Positions 52,262 through 60,958 are shown, counted from the first letter of the stretch. The stretch is DNA of 64,000 nt from Proteiniclasticum sp032054185 (GCF_032054185.1 NZ_DAMBTF010000009.1:1-64000), one strand, 5' to 3'. Notes: generated by a model not told the origin, from the sequence alone. Numbers and translations: made by a program.

Positions 52262-53245
52262 ATGAAAAAAACAATCGCATTTCTGGTTATCGGAATGATG
52301 ACCTTGTCTGCATGCAGCGCAGCCGGTACTCCCCCTCCAGACGATGGAAACGGCACAGAGACACCCCAGGAAGAGCCGGTAGAAACACCCGTTGAAACCC
52401 CTTCTGGTAATGAAACTGACGATGAGATAAATGAGGAAGTTCTTGCTGATTTCGAAGAAGGTTTTACTGGCGCAGAAGATCCGCTGGAGGTCAGAGCGGC
52501 GCTCGACGCCATCATGGAGAAAGAATCGGAGAAGACAAACGACGCTGCCCTTACAGCATACCTTACCTATCTGAGAGATTTTCAGCAAAACGGCATAGCC
52601 CCATTCTTTGACGAGATACAGAAGCTGCAGCCGTTCTTCGAAGAAGGTACACAGAATCTTACTGAAGAATCCATAACGGATGAGTCGCTTAAAGATCTCC
52701 ATAACCGTTTCACAGAGATGGGCTACAGATTCGTGCAGGTTGAAGGATCCGTCGAACCTGTTGCAGATTACAGGATCATAGAAGACTACGCAGGATCAGT
52801 ATCGGATGAAATGCTCGGATACGGTGAGTTCAAGTCCATGGAATCCGAGCAGATGTGGGCAGCAGATGCAGGTATCGTCATCTCCATAGAAGAACTTGGA
52901 GAACGTATTGCAGCTGGGGAAGCCTTCCTCGCCAAGTATCCTGAAACCGCCCATAAACCGGATGTCATACTGGAGCTTCGAAACTATCTAAGCGGTTTCT
53001 TCGGCGGCCTTGATAATACACCTGTGGACGATGACAATAAGTACAGTGAAGAATTCATTACCGCCTATGAAGGCTACATGGAAAAACATCCAGATACAAA
53101 AACAGCAGAAGTACTCAAAACCTATTACGATGAACTGGAAGAAACAGACTTTGCTGCTCCATACAACGTAAACGATCCGGACAGCAGAAGGCTTTTCAAA
53201 GAACAGATCACCTATAAGGTGGATGAGGTCGTTAACGGGCTTTAA
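52262..53245 (+). CDS. Lipoprotein, unknown function
   Basis: About 327 residues from ATG 52262 (AAGGAGTGAGG upstream). Signal with lipobox LSAC, a Pro/Glu/Thr-rich wall linker (TPPPDDGNGTETPQEEPVE) and an all-helical domain with tetratricopeptide-like helices (AAGEAFLAKYPETAHKPD and EGYMEKHPDTKTAEVLKTYY). I recognise no family. Own terminator, so monocistronic; TATAAT at 52227-52232 may be its -10. Confidence 0.75.
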   Translation: MKKTIAFLVIGMMTLSACSAAGTPPPDDGNGTETPQEEPVETPVETPSGNETDDEINEEVLADFEEGFTGAEDPLEVRAALDAIMEKESEKTNDAALTAYLTYLRDFQQNGIAPFFDEIQKLQPFFEEGTQNLTEESITDESLKDLHNRFTEMGYRFVQVEGSVEPVADYRIIEDYAGSVSDEMLGYGEFKSMESEQMWAADAGIVISIEELGERIAAGEAFLAKYPETAHKPDVILELRNYLSGFFGGLDNTPVDDDNKYSEEFITAYEGYMEKHPDTKTAEVLKTYYDELEETDFAAPYNVNDPDSRRLFKEQITYKVDEVVNGL

Positions 53246-53315
53246 TAGAGGTAAGAGACTGAAAAGAAGCAGACTCTATACTCTCTGAGCACCGAAAAAG
53301 AGATTTGCAGATCGG

Positions 53316-53353
53316 GGACCATTGAAAATCAGAAGTTTTTATGGTCCTTTTCT
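53316..53353 (+). terminator. Terminator after helical lipoprotein gene
   Basis: GGACCAT (53316-53322) and ATGGTCC (53341-53347) with an inner AAAA/TTTT pairing, followed by TTTTCTT. Confidence 0.8.
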
Positions 53354-53385
53354 TCTGGTAATCCATAATACATTCATATGATACT

Positions 53386-53399
53386 GATCCTTAAGGATC
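53386..53399. promoter_or_regulatory. 14-bp perfect palindrome upstream of the atypical response regulator
   Basis: GATCCTTAAGGATC, about 63 bases before the response-regulator start. Position and symmetry fit a dimeric regulator site, possibly autoregulatory. No consensus promoter pair is obvious around it. Confidence 0.4.
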
Positions 53400-53462
53400 G
53401 GTATGCCCAGAAACGGATCTGCACCTAAATCAATGTAAAATTCATACTCGAGGTGATGTTAA

Positions 53463-54164
53463 ATGAACGGTAAAGTACTCATTATTGAAGACGAAAAGAC
53501 CATTGCTGATGCCATAGCTTATGCACTGATAAGAGAAGGTTTCACCGTGGATGTAATCTACAGCGGAAGCGAAGCCATCGATAGAATCAGATCATTCCTG
53601 CCGGAGGTCATCATACTCAATGTCATGCTTCCGGGCATGGACGGCTACGATATCCTGAAGAAACTGAAAACCGAAAAACCATTCGGCATCATCATGCTCA
53701 CTGCAAGGGAAGATATTGTGGACAAGGTCCTTGGACTTGAGCTTGGTGCGGATGACTACATGACAAAGCCCTTCGATATGAGGGAGCTTCTTGCGCGTCT
53801 TAAATCTCTCCTCCGAAGAATCCAGAGCCTCGGCTCTCCTCCTGATCAGGACGCCATAAATCTCAGCGGCATTCTGCTTAAACCAGGCAAGAGATCGGTG
53901 TATGCCGGAGATCAGCCTCTTGATCTTACCCCTAAGGAATATGATCTTCTGGCACTTCTTGTCTCAAACCCCGAACGGGTTTACTCCAGAGAGCAGCTTC
54001 TTGATCTTGTCTGGGGCATGGAATATATCGGCGGAACACGAACAGTGGATATCCACGTGCAGAGACTACGCAAAAAGCTTGGACCGGAGTTCAGCGAAAT
54101 CATTCAGACCCTGCACGGCATCGGCTATAAAGCCGTAGGAGGCCATGGTGAAAGTAAGTATTAA
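53463..54164 (+). CDS. OmpR-type response regulator with Asn in place of phosphoacceptor Asp
   Basis: 233 residues: receiver (1-120) and winged-helix trans_reg_C DNA-binding domain (about 130-228, with LDLTPKEYDLLALL and RTVDIHVQRLRKKL). Receiver keeps the acidic pair (IIEDE), Thr (LTARED) and Lys (TKPFD), but residue 53 in VIILNVMLPGMDG is Asn (codon AAT) where all canonical members have Asp. Phosphorylation from the kinase as usual is therefore blocked; the protein may act constitutively or be controlled otherwise. The rest of the receiver is well preserved, so it is not decaying. Overlaps the kinase gene by 20 bases. Confidence 0.92.
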   Translation: MNGKVLIIEDEKTIADAIAYALIREGFTVDVIYSGSEAIDRIRSFLPEVIILNVMLPGMDGYDILKKLKTEKPFGIIMLTAREDIVDKVLGLELGADDYMTKPFDMRELLARLKSLLRRIQSLGSPPDQDAINLSGILLKPGKRSVYAGDQPLDLTPKEYDLLALLVSNPERVYSREQLLDLVWGMEYIGGTRTVDIHVQRLRKKLGPEFSEIIQTLHGIGYKAVGGHGESKY

Positions 54165-55602
54165 GATCAAGTTCAGCGCATTTCTTGCCGCACTTCTTAT
54201 GCTGACCGTTCTCATTCTCAGCCTGCTTGTCCTTCGGGGCATCCGGGTGAACCAGAAATCGCAGTATGAGACTTACCTCGCCCGTCAGGCACAGACCGCA
54301 AATGTCTATTTTCTTCAGACACTTCTTTCTGAAGAAAACAAAGTTCCGGAAACCTTTCTTGATTCAAAAGGAGCGGAACTGGCAAGAAACCTTGAGATGA
54401 TCACGGGCAATCTGGTCAGCCTCTACGATGCAGAGGGCAATCTGGTTTCTGATAAAATCGAACATATGCAGTCAGAAAGCACAAAGGAAACTCTTCAGTA
54501 TGCACTGGACAATAAGACCGCCTACCTCATCGAGGACTCTTCTCTGTACTATCTGACCCCACTTAAAATCGGAGATGATCAGGTGGGTGCCCTGCAGCTC
54601 TATTATTCACTTCAAAGTGAATCCGAATTCTATGACAGCATACTTAAGCTCATGATCTATGCGGGTCTAGGTGTGTTCATTCTGAGCTTTTTCCTCGCCT
54701 ACTATTATTTCAGTTCCTTCGCAGGCGGCATCATGCAGCTCAACAGGATGGTGAACCTTGTACGGGAAGGAAACTACGAAACAGAAATCATAAAACGAAG
54801 GGATGAAATCGGAGACCTCAGCATCGGAATACACGAAATGAGCGGAAGAATCCGAAAGACCATTCTGGATATGGAAGATGAGCAGAAAAAACTGAGCTCC
54901 GCCGTAAACAAGCTCTCTCTCCTCGACCAGCAGCAGAAATCCTTCATCGGAAGCGTAACCCATGAATTCAAAACACCCCTGACCTCAATTAAGGCATACC
55001 TTGACCTTCTGGATATGTACCCTGATGATTCTGAGCTCCTTGAAACCGCAAAAAAGAACATCGAAGGCGAAACCCGAAGACTTTATGATATGGTGGAAAA
55101 AGTCCTTAAGCTTTCAGTCACGGAAAAATACGATTTTGAGTATCATATGGAAAAGCTTGAAGTGAAGGAACTCATTCTGGATATTACAGACAGTCTTAAA
55201 GGCAAAATGGACAAGTTCGGTCTGACGCTGAATGCGGATCTTTCGGAAGCATTCATTCAGGCCGATAAGGACAGCATGACCCTCATTCTACTGAACCTTC
55301 TGGATAATGCCATAAAATACAATGAGACAAGGGGAAGTATCTCCATCAGATGCGGCATATCTTCTGATCAGGTGATGATTGATATCTCCGATACCGGGAT
55401 CGGTATTCCTCACGAACTTGCTTCAAAGATATTTGAACCCTTCTTTACAGTGGATAAAAACCGCTCCCGCGAAAACGGCGGAGTGGGACTCGGACTGTCC
55501 CTTGCAAAAAAATATACGGAAATTCAGGGCGGTACCCTGACTCTCCTCTACACGGGACCTGAAGGAACAGCCTTCAGACTGAGCTTTCCGGCATATGGCT
55601 GA
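54145..55602 (+). CDS. Membrane histidine kinase
   Basis: 485 residues. Transmembrane helix 1 (FLAALLMLTVLILSLLVL), an outside domain of about 130 residues with a PAS/Cache-like pattern (LVSLYDAEGNLVSDKIE), transmembrane helix 2 (LMIYAGLGVFILSFFLAYYY), HAMP, and HisKA/HATPase with His in GSVTHEFKTPL, N-box LLNLLDNAIKYNE and G-boxes DTGIGI and GVGLGLSLAKKY. It is catalytically complete although its apparent partner regulator lacks the acceptor Asp. Shine-Dalgarno TAGGAGG is inside the end of the upstream gene. Confidence 0.93.
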   Translation: MVKVSIKIKFSAFLAALLMLTVLILSLLVLRGIRVNQKSQYETYLARQAQTANVYFLQTLLSEENKVPETFLDSKGAELARNLEMITGNLVSLYDAEGNLVSDKIEHMQSESTKETLQYALDNKTAYLIEDSSLYYLTPLKIGDDQVGALQLYYSLQSESEFYDSILKLMIYAGLGVFILSFFLAYYYFSSFAGGIMQLNRMVNLVREGNYETEIIKRRDEIGDLSIGIHEMSGRIRKTILDMEDEQKKLSSAVNKLSLLDQQQKSFIGSVTHEFKTPLTSIKAYLDLLDMYPDDSELLETAKKNIEGETRRLYDMVEKVLKLSVTEKYDFEYHMEKLEVKELILDITDSLKGKMDKFGLTLNADLSEAFIQADKDSMTLILLNLLDNAIKYNETRGSISIRCGISSDQVMIDISDTGIGIPHELASKIFEPFFTVDKNRSRENGGVGLGLSLAKKYTEIQGGTLTLLYTGPEGTAFRLSFPAYG

Positions 55603-55739
55603 AGATCGGACAGAGGAAAAGCTCTACTGATTTTCATATTTACAGTTTGTACACAATATGTTGCAACTTCGAAACAATTGCTTATCCTCCGGAAACAACC
55701 CCCTGTTAAGATAAGAGTATAAAAGAGGAGGTCATCAAA

Positions 55740-56852
55740 ATGAAAAACACAAACATAATCAGAAACATCGCAGCACTGTCATTACTTCTTTTTGCTGTCG
55801 GCTGTGCAGGTACCCCCGGTGGAGACAGAGTAATTATAGATAAACCCGGAAAAAGCATTACTGTAATAGAAGAAACACCTGGCGACAACAGTAATCCTAC
55901 GATATCCGTAGTAAAAATCGACCGTTTCGAGAACATGGAAATCAGCGACTGGCTGAGCGACAGAACCCTCATCGTTTCGAAAGAGAATACCTCTCTTGAA
56001 AAGATGGAGCTTCCTGAATCATCAGGGCTGTATCCAAGAAGCCTCTATACTTTTGACATAGACAGCAATGAGTATATTCTTCTTAGAGCCATGGACGGAG
56101 GCAACCTGGGCGGCGCTGTTTTATCATCGGATCGCAGGAATCTCCTGTACCATGAGTTCACTGCCGGTGATCCTGCCTTCTATGTAGCAGACATGAATAA
56201 TGATGAAGACCCTAAGTTCAAAGACAAAATAATTTCTTCCGCCATGAGTGCCAGATGGGCAGCTGATGATTCGGTTATCGGCGCATCCTATAACGGCGGT
56301 GCCTATATTGCAGATGCCGATGGCAATGTCACCTTCGTCGAAGGACTGAAAAACGAATCCCTGATCGTGACCGAGAAGGTCCGAGGTGAAATCTACTATA
56401 CCCTTCCTGATGAAACATTATGGAAGATGGATGTTCAGACCAAAGAAAAAGTCAGTCTTGGCCTCAATAACGTCTACAGCCTGTCTCACTCTCCTGACGG
56501 CAAAGAGATTCTTGTTGTACAGAGTGACGGTGCCAGATTCACCCTTTCCCTATATGACACCGAAGGCCCAGACAGCACCCTCATTGACGAAGGACAGGAA
56601 ATCAGCGCAATTTCATGGTCACCTGATCAGAGAATGATCGCCTACCAGCTGAAAAACGATACAGACGGCAAGAGCTCTACTGGACTATATGTACATGACA
56701 TGCTGACGGGTGAGACATCAAGAATCGCTGTAGATGTAGCCCCTTACGCCACAACCTGGAGCCCATCAGGTAAAGAGCTCGTATTCAGTGAATCTGACGG
56801 AACCGCATACCACAGCAGTATCGTCTATCTTGAATTCTCTCTTGATCAGTAA
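55740..56852 (+). CDS. Lipoprotein with WD40/TolB-like beta-propeller
   Basis: 370 residues. Lipobox VGC (FAVGC, Cys about 22) after a signal peptide. The rest is a beta-propeller of the TolB/PD40 type: repeated units such as SSAMSARWAADDSVI, VYSLSHSPDGKEILVV, ISAISWSPDQRMIAYQ and YATTWSPSGKELVF. It lies 137 bases downstream of the two-component pair in the same direction and probably belongs to the same stimulus response. A binding or scaffold role outside the membrane is likely; no catalytic motif. RBS AGAGGAGG. Confidence 0.82.
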   Translation: MKNTNIIRNIAALSLLLFAVGCAGTPGGDRVIIDKPGKSITVIEETPGDNSNPTISVVKIDRFENMEISDWLSDRTLIVSKENTSLEKMELPESSGLYPRSLYTFDIDSNEYILLRAMDGGNLGGAVLSSDRRNLLYHEFTAGDPAFYVADMNNDEDPKFKDKIISSAMSARWAADDSVIGASYNGGAYIADADGNVTFVEGLKNESLIVTEKVRGEIYYTLPDETLWKMDVQTKEKVSLGLNNVYSLSHSPDGKEILVVQSDGARFTLSLYDTEGPDSTLIDEGQEISAISWSPDQRMIAYQLKNDTDGKSSTGLYVHDMLTGETSRIAVDVAPYATTWSPSGKELVFSESDGTAYHSSIVYLEFSLDQ

Positions 56853-56880
56853 TCGTAATATCGCCTCCTGAATAATTATG

Positions 56881-56919
56881 GCAGCTTCTTTCAGTGAGAT
56901 GGAAGGAGCTGCTGTTTTT
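56881..56919 (+). terminator. Terminator after propeller lipoprotein gene
   Basis: 12-bp stem with two G-U pairs (56881-56892 with 56901-56912), then TGTTTTTATCC. Confidence 0.8.
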
Positions 56920-56971
56920 ATCCCCTAAAACGGGTATTCATCATGATCTTTCTCCTCGATATATCTATGAT

Positions 56972-57026
56972 ATTGTGATCTCTCATAAAACATGATACAT
57001 TGATGATATCCCCCATGGGGGGATAT
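56972..57026 (+). promoter_or_regulatory. CsoR-type operator and promoter
   Basis: Promoter TTGTGA (56972-56977), 17-base spacer, TACATT (56995-57000). Just after it the near-palindrome ATATCCCCCATGGGGGGATAT (57006-57026, given in two arms: ATATCCCCC and GGGGGGATAT around AT) is a G/C-run dyad typical of CsoR/RcnR family operators, overlapping the start of transcription so that repressor binding blocks it. Confidence 0.85.
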
Positions 57027-57044
57027 TATTCTGGAGGTGATTCT

Positions 57045-57323
57045 ATGAATAGTCATCCGCATCAGCATGAACATACCGAGGCCGTCCTCAACAGGCTTTC
57101 CCGAGCCATCGGCCATCTGGAGTCAGTCAGGAAAATGGTTGAAGAAGGCAGAGACTGCAGTGATGTTCTCATTCAGATCGCTGCGGTTAAATCAGCAGTA
57201 AACAACATCGGTAAAATTATTCTGAAAGATCATATCAAAAGCTGTGTAGTCGATGCGACGGTCACGGGAGATGATACGGTCCTTGAAGATCTTAATGTCG
57301 CCATTGATCAGTTCATGAAATAG
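57045..57323 (+). CDS. csoR: CsoR-family metal-sensing repressor
   Basis: 92 residues from ATG 57045 (CTGGAGGTG upstream); the longer frame reading through the operator is rejected. Metal ligand spacing is exactly that of CsoR: Cys in RDCSD, His 25 residues later and Cys 4 after that (KDHIKSC), the Cu(I) C-H-C triad. The N-terminal HPHQHEH is an extra potential metal site. All-helical, no HTH. It should repress its own operon until Cu(I) or a related thiophilic metal binds. FrmR-like formaldehyde sensing is less likely because all three ligands are present. Confidence 0.88.
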   Translation: MNSHPHQHEHTEAVLNRLSRAIGHLESVRKMVEEGRDCSDVLIQIAAVKSAVNNIGKIILKDHIKSCVVDATVTGDDTVLEDLNVAIDQFMK

Positions 57324-57338
57324 ATGGAGGAAGAAAGT

Positions 57339-58214
57339 TTGAAGACAAAAAAAGATACTGCAGTTCTCTTTGCAATCATTGCTGCTGCATTATATGCGGT
57401 AAGCTCCCCTCTTTCGAAGATTCTTCTTGTCAGGGTTCCCCCGACCATGATGGCGGCGCTCCTCTATCTCGGTGCAGGTACAGGAATGTCTCTCATTGCC
57501 CTATACCGGTTTAAAACCGGAAAAATGAAACCGGAAATGAATCTGACAAGGAAAGAGCTTCCTTATTCCATAGGTATGATTCTTCTGGATATTCTTGCAC
57601 CCATCATGCTCATGCTGGGTCTAAGGCTCACCACTCCTGCAACAGTTTCGCTCCTCAACAACTTTGAGATCGTAGCGACATCGCTCATCGCACTTTTCAT
57701 CTTCAAGGAATTCATTCATAAAAGACTCTGGATCGCCATTGGCCTTATTACGCTTTCAAGCATCCTTCTCTCTGTAGAGGATTTCGGCAGCCTCTCATTT
57801 TCTGCAGGTTCCATACTGGTCCTTCTTGCCGCGATCAGCTGGGGACTGGAAAACAACATGACAAGGATGCTGTCTGTAAAAGACCCTCTACAGGTGGTCA
57901 TACTGAAGGGATTCGGTGCAGGTACAGGCTCGCTGCTCATCTCCTTTATCCTCAAGGAGACCACAACTGACATTCCATATATTCTTTTCACGCTCTTTCT
58001 TGGCTTTGTTTCCTATGGCCTCAGCATCTATCTCTATGTATATGCTCAGAGGTACCTCGGTGCAACCAAGACCAGCGCCTACTATGCGGTGGCACCATTT
58101 ATCGGTGCCGCACTGTCATTTATCATCTTTCTGGAGCGCCCGTCTCTTACCTTTATTATTGCCCTCACCATTATGATCATCGGTACGTACTTTGCCACAA
58201 CAGATTCAAAATAA
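57339..58214 (+). CDS. EamA (DMT) family transporter
   Basis: About 291 residues with ten transmembrane helices in two EamA repeats (e.g. TAVLFAIIAAALYAVSSPLS; LVLLAAISWGLENN). Start taken as TTG 57339 because GGAGG lies eight bases before it; ATG 57324 is inside that site. In operon with the CsoR-type repressor, so it may export a metal chelate, or a metabolite whose removal matters during metal stress; the family itself moves amino acids and small metabolites. Terminates at the shared hairpin. Confidence 0.88.
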   Translation: MKTKKDTAVLFAIIAAALYAVSSPLSKILLVRVPPTMMAALLYLGAGTGMSLIALYRFKTGKMKPEMNLTRKELPYSIGMILLDILAPIMLMLGLRLTTPATVSLLNNFEIVATSLIALFIFKEFIHKRLWIAIGLITLSSILLSVEDFGSLSFSAGSILVLLAAISWGLENNMTRMLSVKDPLQVVILKGFGAGTGSLLISFILKETTTDIPYILFTLFLGFVSYGLSIYLYVYAQRYLGATKTSAYYAVAPFIGAALSFIIFLERPSLTFIIALTIMIIGTYFATTDSK

Positions 58215-58303
58215 GAACCGATCCACCCGCCTGATTCAGCTTAGGCTCAACAAGCTGAATCGATCAGCATAATGATCATGCCAGGCTATACGCTTAAGAA
58301 CCG

Positions 58304-58337
58304 AAAAAGACAGAAGCTTCTTCGCTCCTGTCTTTTT
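58304..58337. terminator. Bidirectional terminator
   Basis: AAAAAGACAG (58304-58313) and CTGTCTTTTT (58328-58337) between convergent EamA and multicopper oxidase genes. A weaker ATTCAGCTT/AAGCTGAAT stem lies at about 58234-58256. Confidence 0.9.
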
Positions 58338-58375
58338 CTATTATCCTCAGTTTTCCAGATCTTTTAAGTTATTTT

Positions 58376-59830
58376 CTATCTAACTTCCAGCTGCCCCATC
58401 ATCCCTGCTTCTTCATGTTCCAGAATATGGCAGTGATACATAAACAGGCCTTTATAGTTGAATCTGACGATAATCCTTACCGTTTCTCCTGAACCCACAA
58501 AGATGGTGTCTTTCCAGCCACTCTCATTCGGTGGAGGTTCCCGGCCGTCCCGCGTCAGCACCTGAAACTGCGTCCCGTGAATATGGAAAGGATGTCCCGA
58601 AGAACCCATCATCATGGATCTCTGCGTGGAGATTTCCCATATCTCGATTTCTCCAAGAGTCGCATCATCATCGATACGATCCATATCGAACTGCCTTCCG
58701 TTTAAGGTGACCATATGGCCCATACCATCGAGTTCTATGGTTTTCACTGCAGATGCCTGTTCCTCGGCTAATTTCTCGATGGTGGTGAGCTTCTTAGGCA
58801 TTTCTGTGGTATCCTCTTTATCTTTGCCCACTGTAAAGGTCATGACGAGCTCCCCGTCACTTCTAAGTTCCAATGTATCGCCTTCAGCATATTCAGCGAA
58901 ATCAATAATGATCTCCGCTCTTTCGCCAGGGGAGATAAATAACGAACTTTTCTTCACCGGAGCTTCAAGTAGTCCTCCGTCAGAGGCGATCTGGTGAAAA
59001 TCACTACGATCGCTCAGTTCAAGATCAAAATTTCTCGCATTGGCGCCATTCACAACCCTGAATCTCATCTTAACCTGCTCAACTTCCAGATCAGGCTCCA
59101 GAGCACCATTTACAAGGATGTACTCACCTATCGCTCCATCCATCATATTGTCATAGTAGAAGAAGGATCCATCCTCAGCGAAGCTTCTGTCCTGAATAAT
59201 CAGAGGAATGTCATTCACGCCATAGTCGTCCGGCAGATTGAGACTTTCGGAATATTCATCTTCAATGATGATCAGCCCCGCAAGACCATAATAGACCTGC
59301 GTAGCAGTTGATCCGATCACGTGCGGATGAAACCAGAGGGTAGAGGCCGGCTGATTTACGGTAAATGAGGGTTCCCAGATATCTCCTGGGCCAACGAGCT
59401 GGTGAGGTCCACCGTCTAGAGCTCCTTCAACGAGAAGTCCATGCCAGTGAACGGAAGTATCTTCTGTCAGCTCATTTCTGACATGCATGTTTACTGTCTG
59501 TCCTCGAGTCATTCGGATAACAGGGCCCAGATAGTTTCCGTTATAGCCTAAAGTCGGGGTCATCTTATCCCCTATAAATCGGGTTTCTCCCGCCTGAACA
59601 TTAAGGTTGTAATCCGATACAGTTTCATCAGGATTATCATCTTTAAGAAGTGCGGGAATGGGCAGCTTTACCGCTTCTCCTCTGACCCTGTCTTCATTGT
59701 CATCATCAGCCACACCATTATCGTTTCCGGGATTCATAAACCTTTCTCCTGGAATCCTGTTCAGCGCAAACACGCCAAACAGGATCAGAAGTATTCCGAT
59801 CCCGATTCCTGCAATCCATTTTCCTTTCAA
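58376..59830 (-). CDS. Multicopper oxidase (CueO/laccase-like), membrane-anchored
   Basis: 484 residues. N-terminal membrane anchor (IAGIGIGILLILFGVFAL), then three cupredoxin domains. All copper ligand motifs are present: HWH (128-130), HPH (168-170), HPFHIHG (T2/T3) near 410 and HCHILEHEEAGMM near the C-terminus (T1 Cys-His with axial Met). It oxidises Cu(I), metal ions or phenols with O2 reduction to water, an unusual demand in an anaerobe-like genome. Third gene of the LDCC-SHOCT-SHOCT-oxidase run and next to the CsoR unit, so copper or oxygen stress protection is likely. Confidence 0.93.
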   Translation of the reverse strand: MKGKWIAGIGIGILLILFGVFALNRIPGERFMNPGNDNGVADDDNEDRVRGEAVKLPIPALLKDDNPDETVSDYNLNVQAGETRFIGDKMTPTLGYNGNYLGPVIRMTRGQTVNMHVRNELTEDTSVHWHGLLVEGALDGGPHQLVGPGDIWEPSFTVNQPASTLWFHPHVIGSTATQVYYGLAGLIIIEDEYSESLNLPDDYGVNDIPLIIQDRSFAEDGSFFYYDNMMDGAIGEYILVNGALEPDLEVEQVKMRFRVVNGANARNFDLELSDRSDFHQIASDGGLLEAPVKKSSLFISPGERAEIIIDFAEYAEGDTLELRSDGELVMTFTVGKDKEDTTEMPKKLTTIEKLAEEQASAVKTIELDGMGHMVTLNGRQFDMDRIDDDATLGEIEIWEISTQRSMMMGSSGHPFHIHGTQFQVLTRDGREPPPNESGWKDTIFVGSGETVRIIVRFNYKGLFMYHCHILEHEEAGMMGQLEVR

Positions 59831-59886
59831 AATCCCTCACCTCCTGTTTCTGCGAGAGAATAGGGAGACGCTCCTTATCTTGTCAA

Positions 59887-60141
59887 CTAATCTTCATCGA
59901 TTACCCGTTTCTTAGCCCGATATTCTTCCTCTGTGATCTGTCCGTTAATGAGTTTCTCCTTCAGGAGTTTTCTCAGATGATCCTTTGAATCAGTCTTGGG
60001 TCTCCGATCTGACATTATTTTCACCACTGAAATAACGAGTATGATGACGCCTATTAGAATCAGGATATGCCAAGGACTGAAGCAGTTGAATCTGCCGGAA
60101 AAAAACCTCTCTGGATCATAGTAGTTTCTGTTATACATCAT
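59887..60141 (-). CDS. SHOCT-domain small membrane protein
   Basis: 84 residues: one transmembrane helix (WHILILIGVIILVISVVKI) and a C-terminal SHOCT motif (LRKLLKEKLINGQITEEEYR, about 57-76). SHOCT domains are short oligomerisation or targeting modules. AAGGAGGGAAATCC before two adjacent ATGs. Between the smaller SHOCT gene and the multicopper oxidase, in the same direction. Confidence 0.85.
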   Translation of the reverse strand: MMYNRNYYDPERFFSGRFNCFSPWHILILIGVIILVISVVKIMSDRRPKTDSKDHLRKLLKEKLINGQITEEEYRAKKRVIDED

Positions 60142-60165
60142 AAGGATTTCCCTCCTTTAATCATT

Positions 60166-60345
60166 CTAATCTTCATCGATGACCGACTTCATCTTGTAGT
60201 AGGTCTGTTCATCGATTTCGCCTCGGATGAATCTTTCCTTTAAACGGTTCTGCGGATCCTTGCTGTCTTTTGTCAGATTGACTTTGTTGTCTTTTGTGAG
60301 GATATAGAATAGCCCCGCAATAAGAACAATCGGTATGAACATCAT
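60166..60345 (-). CDS. 59-residue SHOCT-like membrane protein
   Basis: Short gene: Met-Met-Phe-Ile start (ATG 60345 or 60342), one N-terminal hydrophobic helix (MMFIPIVLIAGLFYIL), then NRLKERFIRGEIDEQTYYKM, the SHOCT pattern, ending VIDED like its neighbour. AGGAGAGAAG precedes the start. Its C-terminus repeats the downstream SHOCT protein (VIDED at both ends), so they are likely tandem paralogues. Confidence 0.82.
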   Translation of the reverse strand: MMFIPIVLIAGLFYILTKDNKVNLTKDSKDPQNRLKERFIRGEIDEQTYYKMKSVIDED

Positions 60346-60499
60346 AGTATCTTCTCTCCTTTATTCCTTATGACCATTTCCTGATCATAAGGGTATCGTG
60401 AGACTAAGTTCAGATGGTTTAAACCCGTCACTTTGCTCACGCTATCTTCATTTATCTACGCCCTGTTATGCTTAATGCTGTGAATCCGTCGAGTAAGCG

Positions 60500-60610
60500 C
60501 TATTTACTGTTCTCGCGGTTTATGTTACAGCAGTCCAGTCTTTTTCCTCCGAACTCTTTTCTGTTTGATTCTCCCAGTCTTTTGATGAAATTCTTCCACC
60601 ATTTCAGCAC
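60500..60610 (-). CDS. LDCC-motif small putative metal-binding protein
   Basis: A 36-residue gene below usual gene-finding limits: GTG start at 60610 with GAGGTGG six bases upstream, sequence beginning LKWWKNFIKRLGES and containing GGKRLDCCNIN, TAG stop at 60500. The adjacent Cys-Cys in an L-D-C-C context and the Trp/Lys-rich head match the small clostridial proteins annotated as LDCC-motif putative metal-binding proteins. It starts the run leading to the two SHOCT genes and the multicopper oxidase, and has its own promoter. A Cu(I)/Zn-binding role is inferred from the two cysteines and context. Confidence 0.72.
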   Translation of the reverse strand: MLKWWKNFIKRLGESNRKEFGGKRLDCCNINRENSK

Positions 60611-60664
60611 TATACGCCACCTCTTTCTTTTATTCATATCATCCTGATATCATTATTTCTACAA

Positions 60665-60702
60665 TATGATCGTATCATACAATTGTGGCGAAACTAAGGC
60701 AA
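60665..60702 (-). promoter_or_regulatory. Promoter and dyad for the LDCC-SHOCT-oxidase operon
   Basis: TTGCCT (complement of 60697-60702), 17-base spacer, TATGAT (complement of 60674-60679), 55-60 bases before the GTG start. A dyad TATGAT-CGT-ATCATA (60665-60679) covers the -10, so repressor control is possible; it differs from the CsoR-type site at 57006. Between here and 60958 nothing else is supported on either strand. Confidence 0.65.
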
Positions 60703-60958
60703 ACCTTACTGCTATAGATAATAACCAGCCCGAAATCATCCGCTTGAAATCACCTGAGATTATCCGCCATAAGGCTGCTTGATTTTCAGGCTTATCCGTT
60801 GTACCGTTTAGATATCATAAATTAAATGAGTCTTCTGACAATGTTTAAGTTTAGAACCTATCTTTGAGATTGTCGGAAGCGCAGGTTCTCACTATTTCAA
60901 TGAGAACAGATATCCTGATGCTGGATTTCGCGATAACACAAATGAGGAGGTCGTAAAA
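60703..60958. other. Upstream region of DHFR-like gene
   Basis: About 256 bases with no ORF supported. GAGGAGG at 60942-60948 is the RBS of the next gene. Part of a longer divergent region with 60611-60702. Confidence 0.4.

Noticed and set aside
57000..57044. Longer N-terminus for the CsoR-type protein from 57000
   Set aside because: It would translate the operator; the RBS before ATG 57045 is clear.
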